Assembly: GCF_010730195.1 (NCBI RefSeq)
Contig: NZ_AP022613.1
Span: 1,364,001-1,428,000, forward strand
Direction: 5' to 3'
Length of the DNA stretch: 64,000 bases
DNA from: Mycobacterium conspicuum
Lineage (GTDB): Bacteria; Actinomycetota; Actinomycetes; Mycobacteriales; Mycobacteriaceae
In this document: positions 50,852 to 59,557 of the stretch, in pieces
Position numbering within the stretch: position 1 is the first letter of the stretch
Layout of the letters: every line of letters starts with the position of its first letter
Program-made: the position numbers and the translations under genes
Notes under the pieces: model-generated
What the model saw: only the letters and a program-made list of their open reading frames with translations
Database searches by the model: none
Told to the model about the DNA's origin: nothing

Positions 50852-51838
50852 CCGGATCGGCCGGTCCAGCTCGAACAGGTCCAGGATCGTTAACGCCGCA
50901 GCGACAACGACATCCGGCTCGGTGCCCGGCTCGGGCAGCTTGCGGATCTTGGTGCGGGTGTAGAACGTGGCGGTGCGCACGGTCACCGCGACCCGCGCGA
51001 CGACCCGTCCTTCCGCCACCATGTCCTGCAGGGTTCGTCGGGCCAAATCGCTTACGGCTTGGTCCATTTCGGCCCGGTCGGTGAGGTCGCGGGCGAAGGT
51101 GACGACGTGGCTGCGGGAGCGCGGCACCCAGGGCGCGGCGCTGACTTCGGTGTCGCCACCGCCCTTGGCGAGCAGCAACAGCCACAGGCCCGTGCGCGGA
51201 CCGAACGTCGACGTCAACAGCTCGGCGTCGGCACGCGCAAGCTGCCCGACCGTTGTGATATCAAGGGCGGCAAGCTTTTTCGCTGTCTTCGGGCCGACGC
51301 CCCAGAGTGCGTCGACCGGACGGTCGGCCATCACGGACATCCAATTCGCATCGGTGAGGGTGAAGACGCCCGCCGGTTTCGCGAAGCCGGTGGCGACCTT
51401 GGCGCGCTGTTTGTTGTCGCTGATGCCGACCGAGCACGACAGTCCCGTTTCGGCGAGCACGACGGTGCGGATCTGCTCGGCGACCTCGGCGGGGTCTCCG
51501 GTTTGCAAGCCCACGTACGCCTCGTCCCAGCCCCACACCTCGACCCGATGCCCCAGGTCGCGCAGCAGACCCATCACCTCCTCGGACGCCGCGTCGTAGG
51601 CGGCCGGATCCGACGGCAGAAAGGTCGCGTCCGGGCAACGACGGGCCGCGCTGCGCAACGGCATGCCCGCGTGCACGCCGAATTCACGGGCCTCGTAGGA
51701 GGCACAGGTGACGACCTTGCGGGGTTCGGTCGGATCGCCGTTGCCGCCGACGATCACCGGCAGCCCCACCAAGTCCGGCCGCCGGCGCAGTTCCACCGCT
51801 GCCAGAAACTGGTCGAGGTCGACGTGCAGGACGATCAC
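50822..51838 (-). CDS. dinP: DNA polymerase IV (Y-family)
   Basis: A 338-residue Y-family polymerase, counterpart of M. tuberculosis Rv3056 (DinB2). LHVDLDQFLAAVE carries the first catalytic Asp and the aromatic steric gate region; WGWDEAYVG carries the Asp-Glu pair, with Trp where many family members have Ile. The thumb (helix-hairpin-helix WGVGPKTAKKLAAL) and little finger follow. No beta-clamp binding motif is visible at the C-terminus, as is said of DinB2. The GTG overlaps the TetR stop by 4 bases. It performs translesion or ribonucleotide-tolerant synthesis. Confidence 0.92.
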   Translation of the reverse strand: MIVLHVDLDQFLAAVELRRRPDLVGLPVIVGGNGDPTEPRKVVTCASYEAREFGVHAGMPLRSAARRCPDATFLPSDPAAYDAASEEVMGLLRDLGHRVEVWGWDEAYVGLQTGDPAEVAEQIRTVVLAETGLSCSVGISDNKQRAKVATGFAKPAGVFTLTDANWMSVMADRPVDALWGVGPKTAKKLAALDITTVGQLARADAELLTSTFGPRTGLWLLLLAKGGGDTEVSAAPWVPRSRSHVVTFARDLTDRAEMDQAVSDLARRTLQDMVAEGRVVARVAVTVRTATFYTRTKIRKLPEPGTEPDVVVAAALTILDLFELDRPIRLLGVRLELV

Positions 51839-52419
51839 TGTCCGCACAGCTTGCGTGCCAGGTTTTCCCACGCGTCGCCCAGGCTCTGCTGCGTGTGTCC
51901 GCCATCGTGGAGTTGATGCTCGACGTAGTCGACGTCGAGCAGGGCCAGCAGCGCGTCGGTCTGGGCGTCGAGGTCACCGCTGGTGCGCGCCGAGGCCAGC
52001 AGCACCCGCACGTGCGTGTGCAGGACCGCGGCGGCGGGCCCGTAGCGGGAGCGGGGATCGCGGTGGGCCGCGGACAGCAGCGCGCGGTGCGTGTGCGCGA
52101 AACGGATCCGCTCCCGGCCGAACGCCACCAGCCGGTCCAGCGGCGGCGCGTCGGGGCCCAGCGGCGGCGGACCGAAGAGAAATGCCTGCTGACTGGCCCG
52201 TTCGTCCTGGTCGAGGAGCTCCAGCATCAGGCCCGCCCGGCTGCCGAACCGGCGGAACAGCGTGCCCTTGCCGACGCCGGCGGCCGCGGCGACGTCATCC
52301 ATGGTGACCGCGTCGGCGCCGCGGGTGGTGACCAGGTCGCGTGCGGCGTCGATCAACAACGCGCGATTGCGCGCCGCGTCGCTTCTCTCCGGCGCGGCGG
52401 ACACCGGCAATTCGACCAC
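51835..52419 (-). CDS. TetR-family transcriptional regulator
   Basis: A 194-residue TetR, counterpart of M. tuberculosis Rv3055. LLIDAARDLVTTRGADAVTMDDVAAAAGVGKGTLFRRFGSR is a clear DNA-binding domain, so quoted only in part here: the recognition helix is GVGKGTLFRRF. It is cotranscribed with dinP (4-base overlap) and divergent from the FMN reductase, with a palindrome between. It probably represses the reductase and itself, in response to a redox-active compound. Confidence 0.9.
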   Translation of the reverse strand: MVELPVSAAPERSDAARNRALLIDAARDLVTTRGADAVTMDDVAAAAGVGKGTLFRRFGSRAGLMLELLDQDERASQQAFLFGPPPLGPDAPPLDRLVAFGRERIRFAHTHRALLSAAHRDPRSRYGPAAAVLHTHVRVLLASARTSGDLDAQTDALLALLDVDYVEHQLHDGGHTQQSLGDAWENLARKLCGQ

Positions 52420-52448
52420 TCCCGCACTTTAGCTCGGCAGGAATAAAC

Positions 52449-52462
52449 CGGACTAGAGTCCG
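52449..52462. promoter_or_regulatory. Palindrome between TetR and FMN reductase
   Basis: CGGACT-AG-AGTCCG; with one mismatch the arms extend to 9 bases. It lies 30 bases before the TetR start and 48 bases before the reductase start, in the place of a shared operator. The central TAGAGT also looks like a -10 box. Confidence 0.6.
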
Positions 52463-52509
52463 ATTCAATCGTGGAAGGATGGAGACCAACAACCGAAGGG
52501 GAATCAGAC

Positions 52510-53082
52510 GTGGCACCAGAGGGTTCGGACATCAAGGTTTTGGCGCTGGTGGGCAGCCTGCGTGCGGCGTCGATCAATCGACAGATCGCGCACCTGGCGG
52601 CCGAGGTGGCTCCAGAAGGCGTCACCGTTACGGTGTTCGACGGGCTGGGGGACCTGCCGTTCTACAACGAGGAAATCGACGATGCGACCAACGATGCCCT
52701 CGAGCATTCGCCCGCTCCGGTCGAGGCCTTGCGGGCAGCGGCGGCCGAGGCGGATGCCGTCCTGGTGGTGACCCCCGAGTACAACGGCAGCTACCCCGCG
52801 GTGGTCAAGAACACGATCGACTGGCTATCGCGGCCCTTCGGCAACGGCGCGGTGAAGGGCAAACCGTTGGCCGTGATCGGCGGGTCTTTTGGCCGATACG
52901 GCGGGGTCTGGGCGCACGACGACACCCGCAAGTCGTTCGGAATCGCCGGTGCTCGGGTGGTCGAAGCGATCAAGCTGTCGGTGCCGTTCAAGACCCTGGA
53001 CGGCAAGGCGCCAGCGGAGCACGCCGAGCTGTCGGACAGCGTGCGCGACGTCGTCGGCAAGCTCGCTGCAGAGGTCGGCTGA
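52510..53082 (+). CDS. NADPH-dependent FMN reductase family protein
   Basis: A 190-residue flavodoxin-fold reductase, counterpart of M. tuberculosis Rv3054c. LVGSLRAASINRQ binds the FMN phosphate, and VVTPEYNGSYPAVVKNTIDWLSR is the family signature. It reduces quinones, azo compounds or free flavin with NADPH. The GTG at 52510 follows AAGGGG; an ATG 13 codons upstream is weaker. It precedes the nrd genes but a 462-base gap separates them. Confidence 0.9.
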   Translation: MAPEGSDIKVLALVGSLRAASINRQIAHLAAEVAPEGVTVTVFDGLGDLPFYNEEIDDATNDALEHSPAPVEALRAAAAEADAVLVVTPEYNGSYPAVVKNTIDWLSRPFGNGAVKGKPLAVIGGSFGRYGGVWAHDDTRKSFGIAGARVVEAIKLSVPFKTLDGKAPAEHAELSDSVRDVVGKLAAEVG

Positions 53083-53299
53083 CAAGGGTTCAGTTGCGAC
53101 TGGCGGCTTTGCTGGCTGTGAGCCCCGGCAACGAGCGGGGGCCGAAGTTGTCGGTGCCCGCTGCTACACCTGGATGCAGAGGCGCCGCCGGCGGGGCTTG
53201 TGACCTGCGACACGCCGAGCGGCGCGCCAGGCAAAGCGTAACGACCAGGGAATTTCAAAATTGTTATTCAGAACATGTTGTATCTCGGCCACTTGTCAC

Positions 53300-53315
53300 C
53301 CACTAGGTGTAGTGT
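53300..53315 (+). promoter_or_regulatory. NrdR-box-like site upstream of nrdH
   Basis: The 462-base gap 53083-53544 precedes the ribonucleotide reductase genes. It holds CACTAGGTGTAGTG (53301-53314), a perfect inverted repeat CACTA/TAGTG, close to the outer half-sites of the NrdR box (ACACTA...TAGTGT). A second, much weaker palindrome AACATGTT lies at 53271-53278, about 33 bases away centre to centre, where a partner box would be expected. NrdR is the usual repressor of nrd genes. No coding frame was recognised in the gap. Confidence 0.6.
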
Positions 53316-53544
53316 TTCGCAGGTCGGCAGGATCCCAGGATCACAAAGTCCTCCGAGGTCAGCTTGACCTCTGCGGACCTCTCGGAATCGGCCCGCATGC
53401 GTCGAAGTCACGACTTCGACCCAGGCGGCCGCAGGACGGGAATCCTTGGACTTGCCGGACCGCTGAACATAGCTCAGAAGTTGCACCGAAGTAGTTGCCA
53501 GTCCGTGATCAAGTTCCCCCTTCCGCAAAGGAGCGGTATCTCAG

Positions 53545-53784
53545 ATGAGCATCACTGTGTACACCAAGCCCGCATGCGTACAGTGCACCGCGACCTACAA
53601 GGCGCTGGACAAGCAGGGCATCGCGTACGAGAAGGTCGACATCAGCGTGGATTCCGAGGCGCGGGACTACGTGATGGCACTGGGCTACCTGCAGGCTCCC
53701 GTCGTGGTGGCGGGCAACGACCACTGGTCGGGTTTTCGGCCCGACCGCATCAAGGCGCTCTCCGAGGCCGTGCTGACCGCATAG
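53545..53784 (+). CDS. nrdH: Glutaredoxin-like electron donor NrdH
   Basis: A 79-residue NrdH redoxin. Cys11 and Cys14 form the CVQC active site, and the WSGFRPDRI segment near the C-terminus is the NrdH signature. It reduces the disulfide of the class Ib reductase NrdE, with electrons from thioredoxin reductase. AAGGAG precedes the ATG. It starts the nrdH-nrdI-nrdE unit; it corresponds to M. tuberculosis Rv3053c. Confidence 0.96.
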   Translation: MSITVYTKPACVQCTATYKALDKQGIAYEKVDISVDSEARDYVMALGYLQAPVVVAGNDHWSGFRPDRIKALSEAVLTA

Positions 53785-53827
53785 CGCGCGGAGCATGGGT
53801 GCGGTGAGTTAAGGAGGTTGCGGTGCC

Positions 53828-54346
53828 ATGGAGAGCATGGACATCCCGGGACGCAACCTGGATTGGATGAGCGACGACCCGCTGCGCCCGGTTGCGCCGT
53901 GCTTGCGATCGTCACTGGTCTATTTCTCCTCCGTGTCGGAGAACACCCATCGTTTCGTGCAGAAGCTGGGTGTTCCCGCCACGCGGATACCGCTGCACGG
54001 ACGCATCACGGTCGACGAGCCGTACGTGCTGGTGTTGCCGACCTACGGCGGCGGGCGGATTAATCCACACATCAGCGATGGTGGCTACGTCCCCAAGCAG
54101 GTCATCGCCTTTTTGAACGACGAGCGCAACCGCTCCCTGATCCGCGGCGTCATCGCCGGCGGCAACAACGACTTCGGCGCCGAATTCGGCTACGCGGGCA
54201 ACGTGGTTGCCGGCAAGTGCGGCGTCCCGTACCTCTACCGCTTCGAACTGACGGGAACCCCGGACGATGTGGACGCCGTCCGCGTGGGACTCGACGAATT
54301 CTGGAAGGAACAGACGTGCCACCAACCGTCACTACAGAGCCTGTAA
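53828..54346 (+). CDS. nrdI: Flavodoxin-like NrdI
   Basis: A 172-residue NrdI. LVYFSSVSENTHRFVQKLG is the FMN phosphate loop, LVLPTYGGG and AGGNNDFGAEFGYAGN are the further flavin contacts and signature. It supplies the oxidant that builds the Mn(III)2-tyrosyl radical in NrdF. It overlaps the nrdE start by 31 bases, showing translational coupling. An N-terminal extension of about 25 residues relative to short NrdIs is present. Confidence 0.95.
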   Translation: MESMDIPGRNLDWMSDDPLRPVAPCLRSSLVYFSSVSENTHRFVQKLGVPATRIPLHGRITVDEPYVLVLPTYGGGRINPHISDGGYVPKQVIAFLNDERNRSLIRGVIAGGNNDFGAEFGYAGNVVAGKCGVPYLYRFELTGTPDDVDAVRVGLDEFWKEQTCHQPSLQSL

Positions 54347-57300
54347 CGTCCGGCGCGCACGTGCTGCCCGACGAGACTGACTTCCACGCGCTCAACGCGA
54401 TGCTGAACCTGTACGACAAGGACGGCAAGATCCAGTTCGACAAGGACCGGGAAGCCGCCCATCAGTACTTCCTGCAGCACGTCAACCAGAACACGGTGTT
54501 CTTCCACAATCAGGACGAGAAGCTCGACTACCTGATCAAGGAGAACTACTACGAGCGCGAGGTTCTCGACCAGTACTCACGCAACTTCGTCAAGACGCTG
54601 CTGGATCGGGCCTACGCCAAGAAGTTTCGGTTCCCGACGTTCCTCGGGGCGTTCAAGTACTACACCTCCTACACGCTGAAGACGTTCGACGGCAAGCGCT
54701 ACCTGGAACGCTTCGAGGACCGGGTCGTGATGGTTGCACTGACGCTGGCCGCCGGCGACACCGGGCTGGCGGAGAAGCTGGTCGACGAGATCATCGACGG
54801 CCGGTTCCAACCGGCCACCCCGACGTTTTTGAATTCGGGCAAAAAGCAGCGCGGTGAGCCGGTGAGCTGCTTTCCTGCCGGAACGCCGGTGGATACCCCC
54901 GACGGGCCGCGGGCGATCGAGACCCTGCGCGCAGGTGACCGGGTGCTTTCCCACGACGGGTCTTTCTCCGTCGTCGAGTCCGTGATCGAGAACCCCAACG
55001 ACCAAGCACTCATCTCGATCTCGCACTTCGGGCACAGGGAGCCAATCCTGTGCACTCCCGAGCATCCGATCCTGGTGTGGACCACGCGTGATGTGCAGAC
55101 ACTCATCGCGGGCGACGGCGCTGACCCCTTCAATGGATTCGTTTGGTTGGCTGCCAAAGACATTCATCCGACGGACTTCATCGTGACGGCAGCGCCGTTG
55201 GCGGGACGGGCACGGCGGGTCTATGACCTGATGGAATACGCCGGCGCGGGCGAATATGAAGAGGTCGACGGGCTGATCCGGAAGGTCAATTGCGATCGGA
55301 AGCACCGCAACAAGCAGCGCCACTCCATGCGTTTCGTGTCAGTGAATCGCTACGTCGAAGAGTCGTACGACCTGGGCCTCATTCTCGGTTGGTACGTCGC
55401 CGAAGGCCATATCTCCAAGCGGTCGGGACCCACCGACCGGACCCCCAACGGCATCCACTTCACGATCGGCACGCACGAACTCGAGTACCAGCAGGAGTTG
55501 GCGGCGGCGTTCAAGCGAGTGTTCGCGGCGGACCTCGCCATACATCAGAGCGTGTCGGACCAGTCGGTGCGCATGATTTGCAACAGCAAGGTCGTTGCGT
55601 CGCTCTTCCTGTCCATGGTTGGCACCGGCTATCACCTGAAACGGTTGTCCCACGAGATCCTGACGGCCGACGAAGAGTTCCAGCGTGGATTGCTCGCCGG
55701 CTTGTTCCGCGGCGACGGCTGCAGTACCACCGGTGGCATGGTGCTCGACTTGGTGAATCCGGAGCTGATTGATCAGGTGCAACTCTTGCTGCGCCGGATG
55801 GGCATCATGTCTCGAGTTCGCCAGTACACCAACCGGTCTGGCAATGTGACCGGCCAGGTCTTCGTGCCCGGCCTGCCCGGCGCCAACGAGGACTTCATCT
55901 TTGACGTCGGCAAGAACCTGCACAACTACGTCGGCCAGAAGGGGACTTCGCGGACGACAACTCAGGTCGTACATGGCAGGCACGTGTATGGAATCCGTGA
56001 ATTGAGGCGCACAGACGACGTTCCCACGGAGGTCTATAACCTCCACGTCGAGGACACCCATACGTACACGATTCGTGGCATGGTCGTACATAATTGCTTC
56101 CTCCTTCGCATCGAAGACAACATGGAGTCGATCGGGCGATCGATCAACTCTGCACTGCAGCTGTCCAAGCGGGGCGGCGGAGTTGCATTGCTGCTGACCA
56201 ACATTCGCGAGCACGGCGCACCGATCAAAAACATCGAGAACCAGTCCTCGGGCGTCATCCCCATCATGAAGCTGCTCGAGGACTCGTTCTCCTACGCCAA
56301 CCAGCTCGGCGCGCGTCAGGGCGCCGGCGCGGTGTACCTGCACGCCCATCACCCCGACATCTACCGGTTCCTGGACACCAAGCGCGAGAACGCCGACGAG
56401 AAAATCCGGATCAAGACGCTCTCGCTCGGCGTGGTGATTCCCGACATCACCTTCGAGCTGGCCAAACGCAACGACGACATGTACCTGTTCTCGCCCTATG
56501 ACGTGGAGCGGGTCTACGGCGTGCCGTTCGCCGACATCTCGGTGACCGAGAAGTACTACGAAATGGTCGACGACGCCCGCATCCGCAAGACGAAGATCAA
56601 GGCGCGGGAGTTCTTCCAGACGCTGGCCGAGCTGCAGTTCGAGTCGGGCTACCCGTACATCATGTTCGAAGATACGGTCAACCGAGCTAATCCCATTGAA
56701 GGCAAGATCACGCATTCCAACCTGTGCTCGGAGATCCTGCAGGTGTCGACGCCGTCGCTGTTCAACGAGGATTTGTCGTATGCCAAAGTGGGCAAAGACA
56801 TTTCGTGCAACCTGGGGTCGCTGAACATCGCCAAGACGATGGACTCGCCGGACTTCGCCCAGACCATCGAGGTGTCGATCCGCGCGCTGACCGCCGTCAG
56901 CGACCAGACCCACATCTGGTCGGTGCCCTCAATCGAACAGGGCAACAACGACTCTCATGCGATCGGGCTGGGGCAGATGAACCTGCACGGCTACCTCGCG
57001 CGCGAGCGCATCTTCTACGGTTCCGAAGAGGGCATCGACTTCACCAACATCTACTTCTACACGGTGCTCTACCACGCGCTGCGCGCGTCGAACCGCATCG
57101 CGATCGAGCGCGGCACGCACTTCAAGGGCTTCGAGAACTCCAAGTACGCGTCGGGGGAGTTCTTCGACAAATACACCGAGCAGGTCTGGGAGCCGAAGAC
57201 CGAAAAGGTGCGTCAGCTCTTCGCCGATGCGAACATCCGCATCCCGAACCAGGACGACTGGCGCCGGCTGAAGGAATCCGTGCAGGCGCACGGCATCTAC

Positions 57301-57708
57301 AACCAGAACCTGCAGGCGGTGCCGCCGACCGGGTCGATCTCCTACATCAACCACTCGACGTCGTCGATCCACCCGATCGTGTCGAAGGTCGAGATCCGCA
57401 AGGAAGGCAAGATCGGCCGCGTCTACTACCCGGCGCCGTACATGACCAACGACAACCTGGAGTACTACCAGGACGCGTACGAGATCGGCTACGAGAAGAT
57501 CATCGACACCTACGCGGCGGCCACTCAGCATGTGGATCAAGGGCTTTCGCTGACGTTGTTCTTCAAGGACACCGCCACCACCCGCGACGTGAACAAGGCG
57601 CAGATCTACGCGTGGCGCAAGGGCATCAAGACGCTGTACTACATCCGGCTGCGGCAGATGGCGCTGGAAGGGACTGAAGTGGAGGGCTGCGTCAGCTGCA
57701 TGCTGTAG
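54316..57708 (+). CDS. nrdE: Class Ib ribonucleotide reductase large subunit with an intein
   Basis: A 1130-residue precursor. Without residues 185-593 (intein) it gives a 721-residue NrdE, close to the 725 residues of M. tuberculosis Rv3051c, to which it is nearly identical by eye. It reduces ribonucleoside diphosphates to deoxy forms with NrdF and NrdH. The extein contains EPVS|CFLLRIEDN, where the Cys belongs to the redox pair, NLCSEILQVS in the radical region and C-terminal CVSCML, the shuttle cysteines. GTG is the start (MPPTVTTEPV); an upstream open stretch overlaps nrdI. Unspliced protein cannot have the correct active site. nrdF is not in the window. Confidence 0.97.
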   Translation: MPPTVTTEPVTSGAHVLPDETDFHALNAMLNLYDKDGKIQFDKDREAAHQYFLQHVNQNTVFFHNQDEKLDYLIKENYYEREVLDQYSRNFVKTLLDRAYAKKFRFPTFLGAFKYYTSYTLKTFDGKRYLERFEDRVVMVALTLAAGDTGLAEKLVDEIIDGRFQPATPTFLNSGKKQRGEPVSCFPAGTPVDTPDGPRAIETLRAGDRVLSHDGSFSVVESVIENPNDQALISISHFGHREPILCTPEHPILVWTTRDVQTLIAGDGADPFNGFVWLAAKDIHPTDFIVTAAPLAGRARRVYDLMEYAGAGEYEEVDGLIRKVNCDRKHRNKQRHSMRFVSVNRYVEESYDLGLILGWYVAEGHISKRSGPTDRTPNGIHFTIGTHELEYQQELAAAFKRVFAADLAIHQSVSDQSVRMICNSKVVASLFLSMVGTGYHLKRLSHEILTADEEFQRGLLAGLFRGDGCSTTGGMVLDLVNPELIDQVQLLLRRMGIMSRVRQYTNRSGNVTGQVFVPGLPGANEDFIFDVGKNLHNYVGQKGTSRTTTQVVHGRHVYGIRELRRTDDVPTEVYNLHVEDTHTYTIRGMVVHNCFLLRIEDNMESIGRSINSALQLSKRGGGVALLLTNIREHGAPIKNIENQSSGVIPIMKLLEDSFSYANQLGARQGAGAVYLHAHHPDIYRFLDTKRENADEKIRIKTLSLGVVIPDITFELAKRNDDMYLFSPYDVERVYGVPFADISVTEKYYEMVDDARIRKTKIKAREFFQTLAELQFESGYPYIMFEDTVNRANPIEGKITHSNLCSEILQVSTPSLFNEDLSYAKVGKDISCNLGSLNIAKTMDSPDFAQTIEVSIRALTAVSDQTHIWSVPSIEQGNNDSHAIGLGQMNLHGYLARERIFYGSEEGIDFTNIYFYTVLYHALRASNRIAIERGTHFKGFENSKYASGEFFDKYTEQVWEPKTEKVRQLFADANIRIPNQDDWRRLKESVQAHGIYNQNLQAVPPTGSISYINHSTSSIHPIVSKVEIRKEGKIGRVYYPAPYMTNDNLEYYQDAYEIGYEKIIDTYAAATQHVDQGLSLTLFFKDTATTRDVNKAQIYAWRKGIKTLYYIRLRQMALEGTEVEGCVSCML
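54868..56094 (+). mobile_element. Intein with LAGLIDADG homing endonuclease in NrdE
   Basis: A 1227-base in-frame insertion encoding 409 residues. Splicing block A starts at Cys185 (CFPAGTPVDTPDG), block B is CTPEHPILVW with the Thr-x-x-His, the last blocks are VYNLHVEDTHTYTIRG and GMVVHN with His592-Asn593, and the following extein residue is Cys594. Two LAGLIDADG helices, LILGWYVAEGHI (about 354) and LLAGLFRGDG (about 458), mark a homing endonuclease; their acidic residues Glu and Asp are intact. All residues needed for protein splicing are present, so splicing and homing may both work. Confidence 0.95.
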
Positions 57709-57745
57709 GCGCGGTGTCGTCGGAGTGAATTAGAGATTCGATTCG

Positions 57746-59497
57746 ATGAGTATTGATTGGGAAAGCATTGGTCAGGTCAACTTCGACCGTGTGATCGAGG
57801 CGCTGATATTGCGGCGTCACCGCGGGACGAATGCTCGGGTCCGTGCGGTAAACGGTCGCGGCGGTGACAGTGGTATCGATATCGAAGTGATCGACGACGG
57901 ACGACTCATCATCTACCAGCTCAAATACTTTCCCGGAGGCTTCTCTGGTGGCTGGCGTACGCGCCGACCGCAGATCAAGGAGTCGTTCGAAACCGCGCTC
58001 GAAAATGATCCCGATGTGTGGACGCTCGTAATTCCAAGCGTTGCAACGACTCCCGAGCACAATTGGGTACGAGCGTTGGCAGTGCGCGATGGGCCCGAGA
58101 TCGAAATCATGGATCGGGACGAGCTCGACAACTTGCTGGCGGACTTCCCTGACGTCGACCGATGGTTCCAACGGGACGCGATGAGGGAATATGCGGAGCT
58201 TTACGGGCAGGAGCGCGCATGCCTTTTCGGCGGCATAGATGACCTCGCCCAGCGCGTCCAAGGTCTGGGCGGGGTTGTTGACTCAACAGATCCCGACTGG
58301 ACCTTTGACTTCGCCCGAGTGGGTGATTGCACGACGTGGTCGCTTCGGCCGCAGCATGAACGGGCGCATATAAACAGCCCGGTTTCATTGAGGGTGGCAG
58401 GCGACCTTGAAAAATTGCCCATGGAGGCGCGCGAAACGATCGACCGGGCAATTTTATACGGAACTTCCGATGCGATCGCCATACCGGGGGCCGCGGTTAC
58501 CGCTATCCATATCGAAGGACCGAAATTCATCGCTGGCGACCACCCGCCTGCGGATGTGCGACTTGAGCGGCTATCGGACACGCCCGGGGTTGGGAAGCTC
58601 TTGGAATTGAGGCTGTTTGACACGAACGGTGAAAACATCGCATCGCACGAAGGCTGTGTAACCCATGCCGACATTGGGACTGCCGGTGGTTCCATCGAAG
58701 GCAAATTCTGTGATGAGCGGTTGCACCTCAAGTTCCTGATTCCTTTCGAAGCGGTACGGCGGGACGAGCCGACTCGGGTGAAAGTAGGCGCTCACATGAC
58801 GGTCGACCTGAGCCGGCCGGGCCGACCTGTGGTCGTTCAAGAAACGCTTGCTCTTGCGCGCCTCGTCCGCTTCGCTCCTCGGATCGAGGTTCACATCGAC
58901 GGCCAATTAGTAACCTCGGTTACGCAGGTGCCTGGCATCGCAGCCGACAACGACACCGATTATCTGATCATCGAGCAGTTGGCGGAGGACCTCGACATTG
59001 TCCAGCGCTACTGCGGCCAGTTCTTCGACCTCCCTGCGGAAGTCACTTTCAAGGAGCGTGTTGAGCTACGGGTCGCCCGACTACTCGTTCAGGGGCACAT
59101 CGTCGCGCATCCTGGGGCCAAGGAACTTGCATTTTCCCTCGATGGCCAAGACAGCGAAGAGTTGCGTGTTGACCTCAGCACCCCGCGACTTTTGGTGTTG
59201 AGAATGCCAAGTGACCATGAAATCACTGTTGGGGGTAGAACGCTGTCGCTGGGTCCGGTCTATGTGATCGACCCGGCAGCTACGCCGGTGAATGGCGCCG
59301 AAGCCATCGCAGCCCTCGATCGAGGAGAAGGCAACGGTTTCGTGGTGCGCGTCCGGCCGGCCACAAATCCGTACTTTTGTCTCGCACTGGCAAACAAGCC
59401 TGCTGAGGAGTTAGATCTCCGCCAGCAGGCTATGTGGAGTCTTATTGGTGTTGACCAGCCGCAGGCACCGGGCGCGCCTGCTGCTGAAGCGTCGTAG
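57746..59497 (+). CDS. Uncharacterised protein with an N-terminal PD-(D/E)XK-like nuclease region
   Basis: A 583-residue protein I cannot assign to a named family. Residues 15-100 look like a restriction-endonuclease fold: GRGGDSGIDIEV then IIYQLKYF, giving Asp45, Glu47 and the Q-x-K pair Gln58/Lys60, as in Mrr-like enzymes. The remaining 450 residues are mixed beta-rich segments with no motif recognised. Base composition is visibly lower in GC and codons are less biased than in its neighbours. It sits between nrdE and the TetR that follow each other in M. tuberculosis. No partner gene, methylase or transposase is adjacent. It could be a single-gene defence effector; this is a guess. Confidence 0.7.
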   Translation: MSIDWESIGQVNFDRVIEALILRRHRGTNARVRAVNGRGGDSGIDIEVIDDGRLIIYQLKYFPGGFSGGWRTRRPQIKESFETALENDPDVWTLVIPSVATTPEHNWVRALAVRDGPEIEIMDRDELDNLLADFPDVDRWFQRDAMREYAELYGQERACLFGGIDDLAQRVQGLGGVVDSTDPDWTFDFARVGDCTTWSLRPQHERAHINSPVSLRVAGDLEKLPMEARETIDRAILYGTSDAIAIPGAAVTAIHIEGPKFIAGDHPPADVRLERLSDTPGVGKLLELRLFDTNGENIASHEGCVTHADIGTAGGSIEGKFCDERLHLKFLIPFEAVRRDEPTRVKVGAHMTVDLSRPGRPVVVQETLALARLVRFAPRIEVHIDGQLVTSVTQVPGIAADNDTDYLIIEQLAEDLDIVQRYCGQFFDLPAEVTFKERVELRVARLLVQGHIVAHPGAKELAFSLDGQDSEELRVDLSTPRLLVLRMPSDHEITVGGRTLSLGPVYVIDPAATPVNGAEAIAALDRGEGNGFVVRVRPATNPYFCLALANKPAEELDLRQQAMWSLIGVDQPQAPGAPAAEAS

Positions 59498-59557
59498 TTG
59501 CGAGCGGGCAATGCAGTCTGCCCAGGTCAGGCTGTGCAACGGCGTAAGGTGCTTGAC

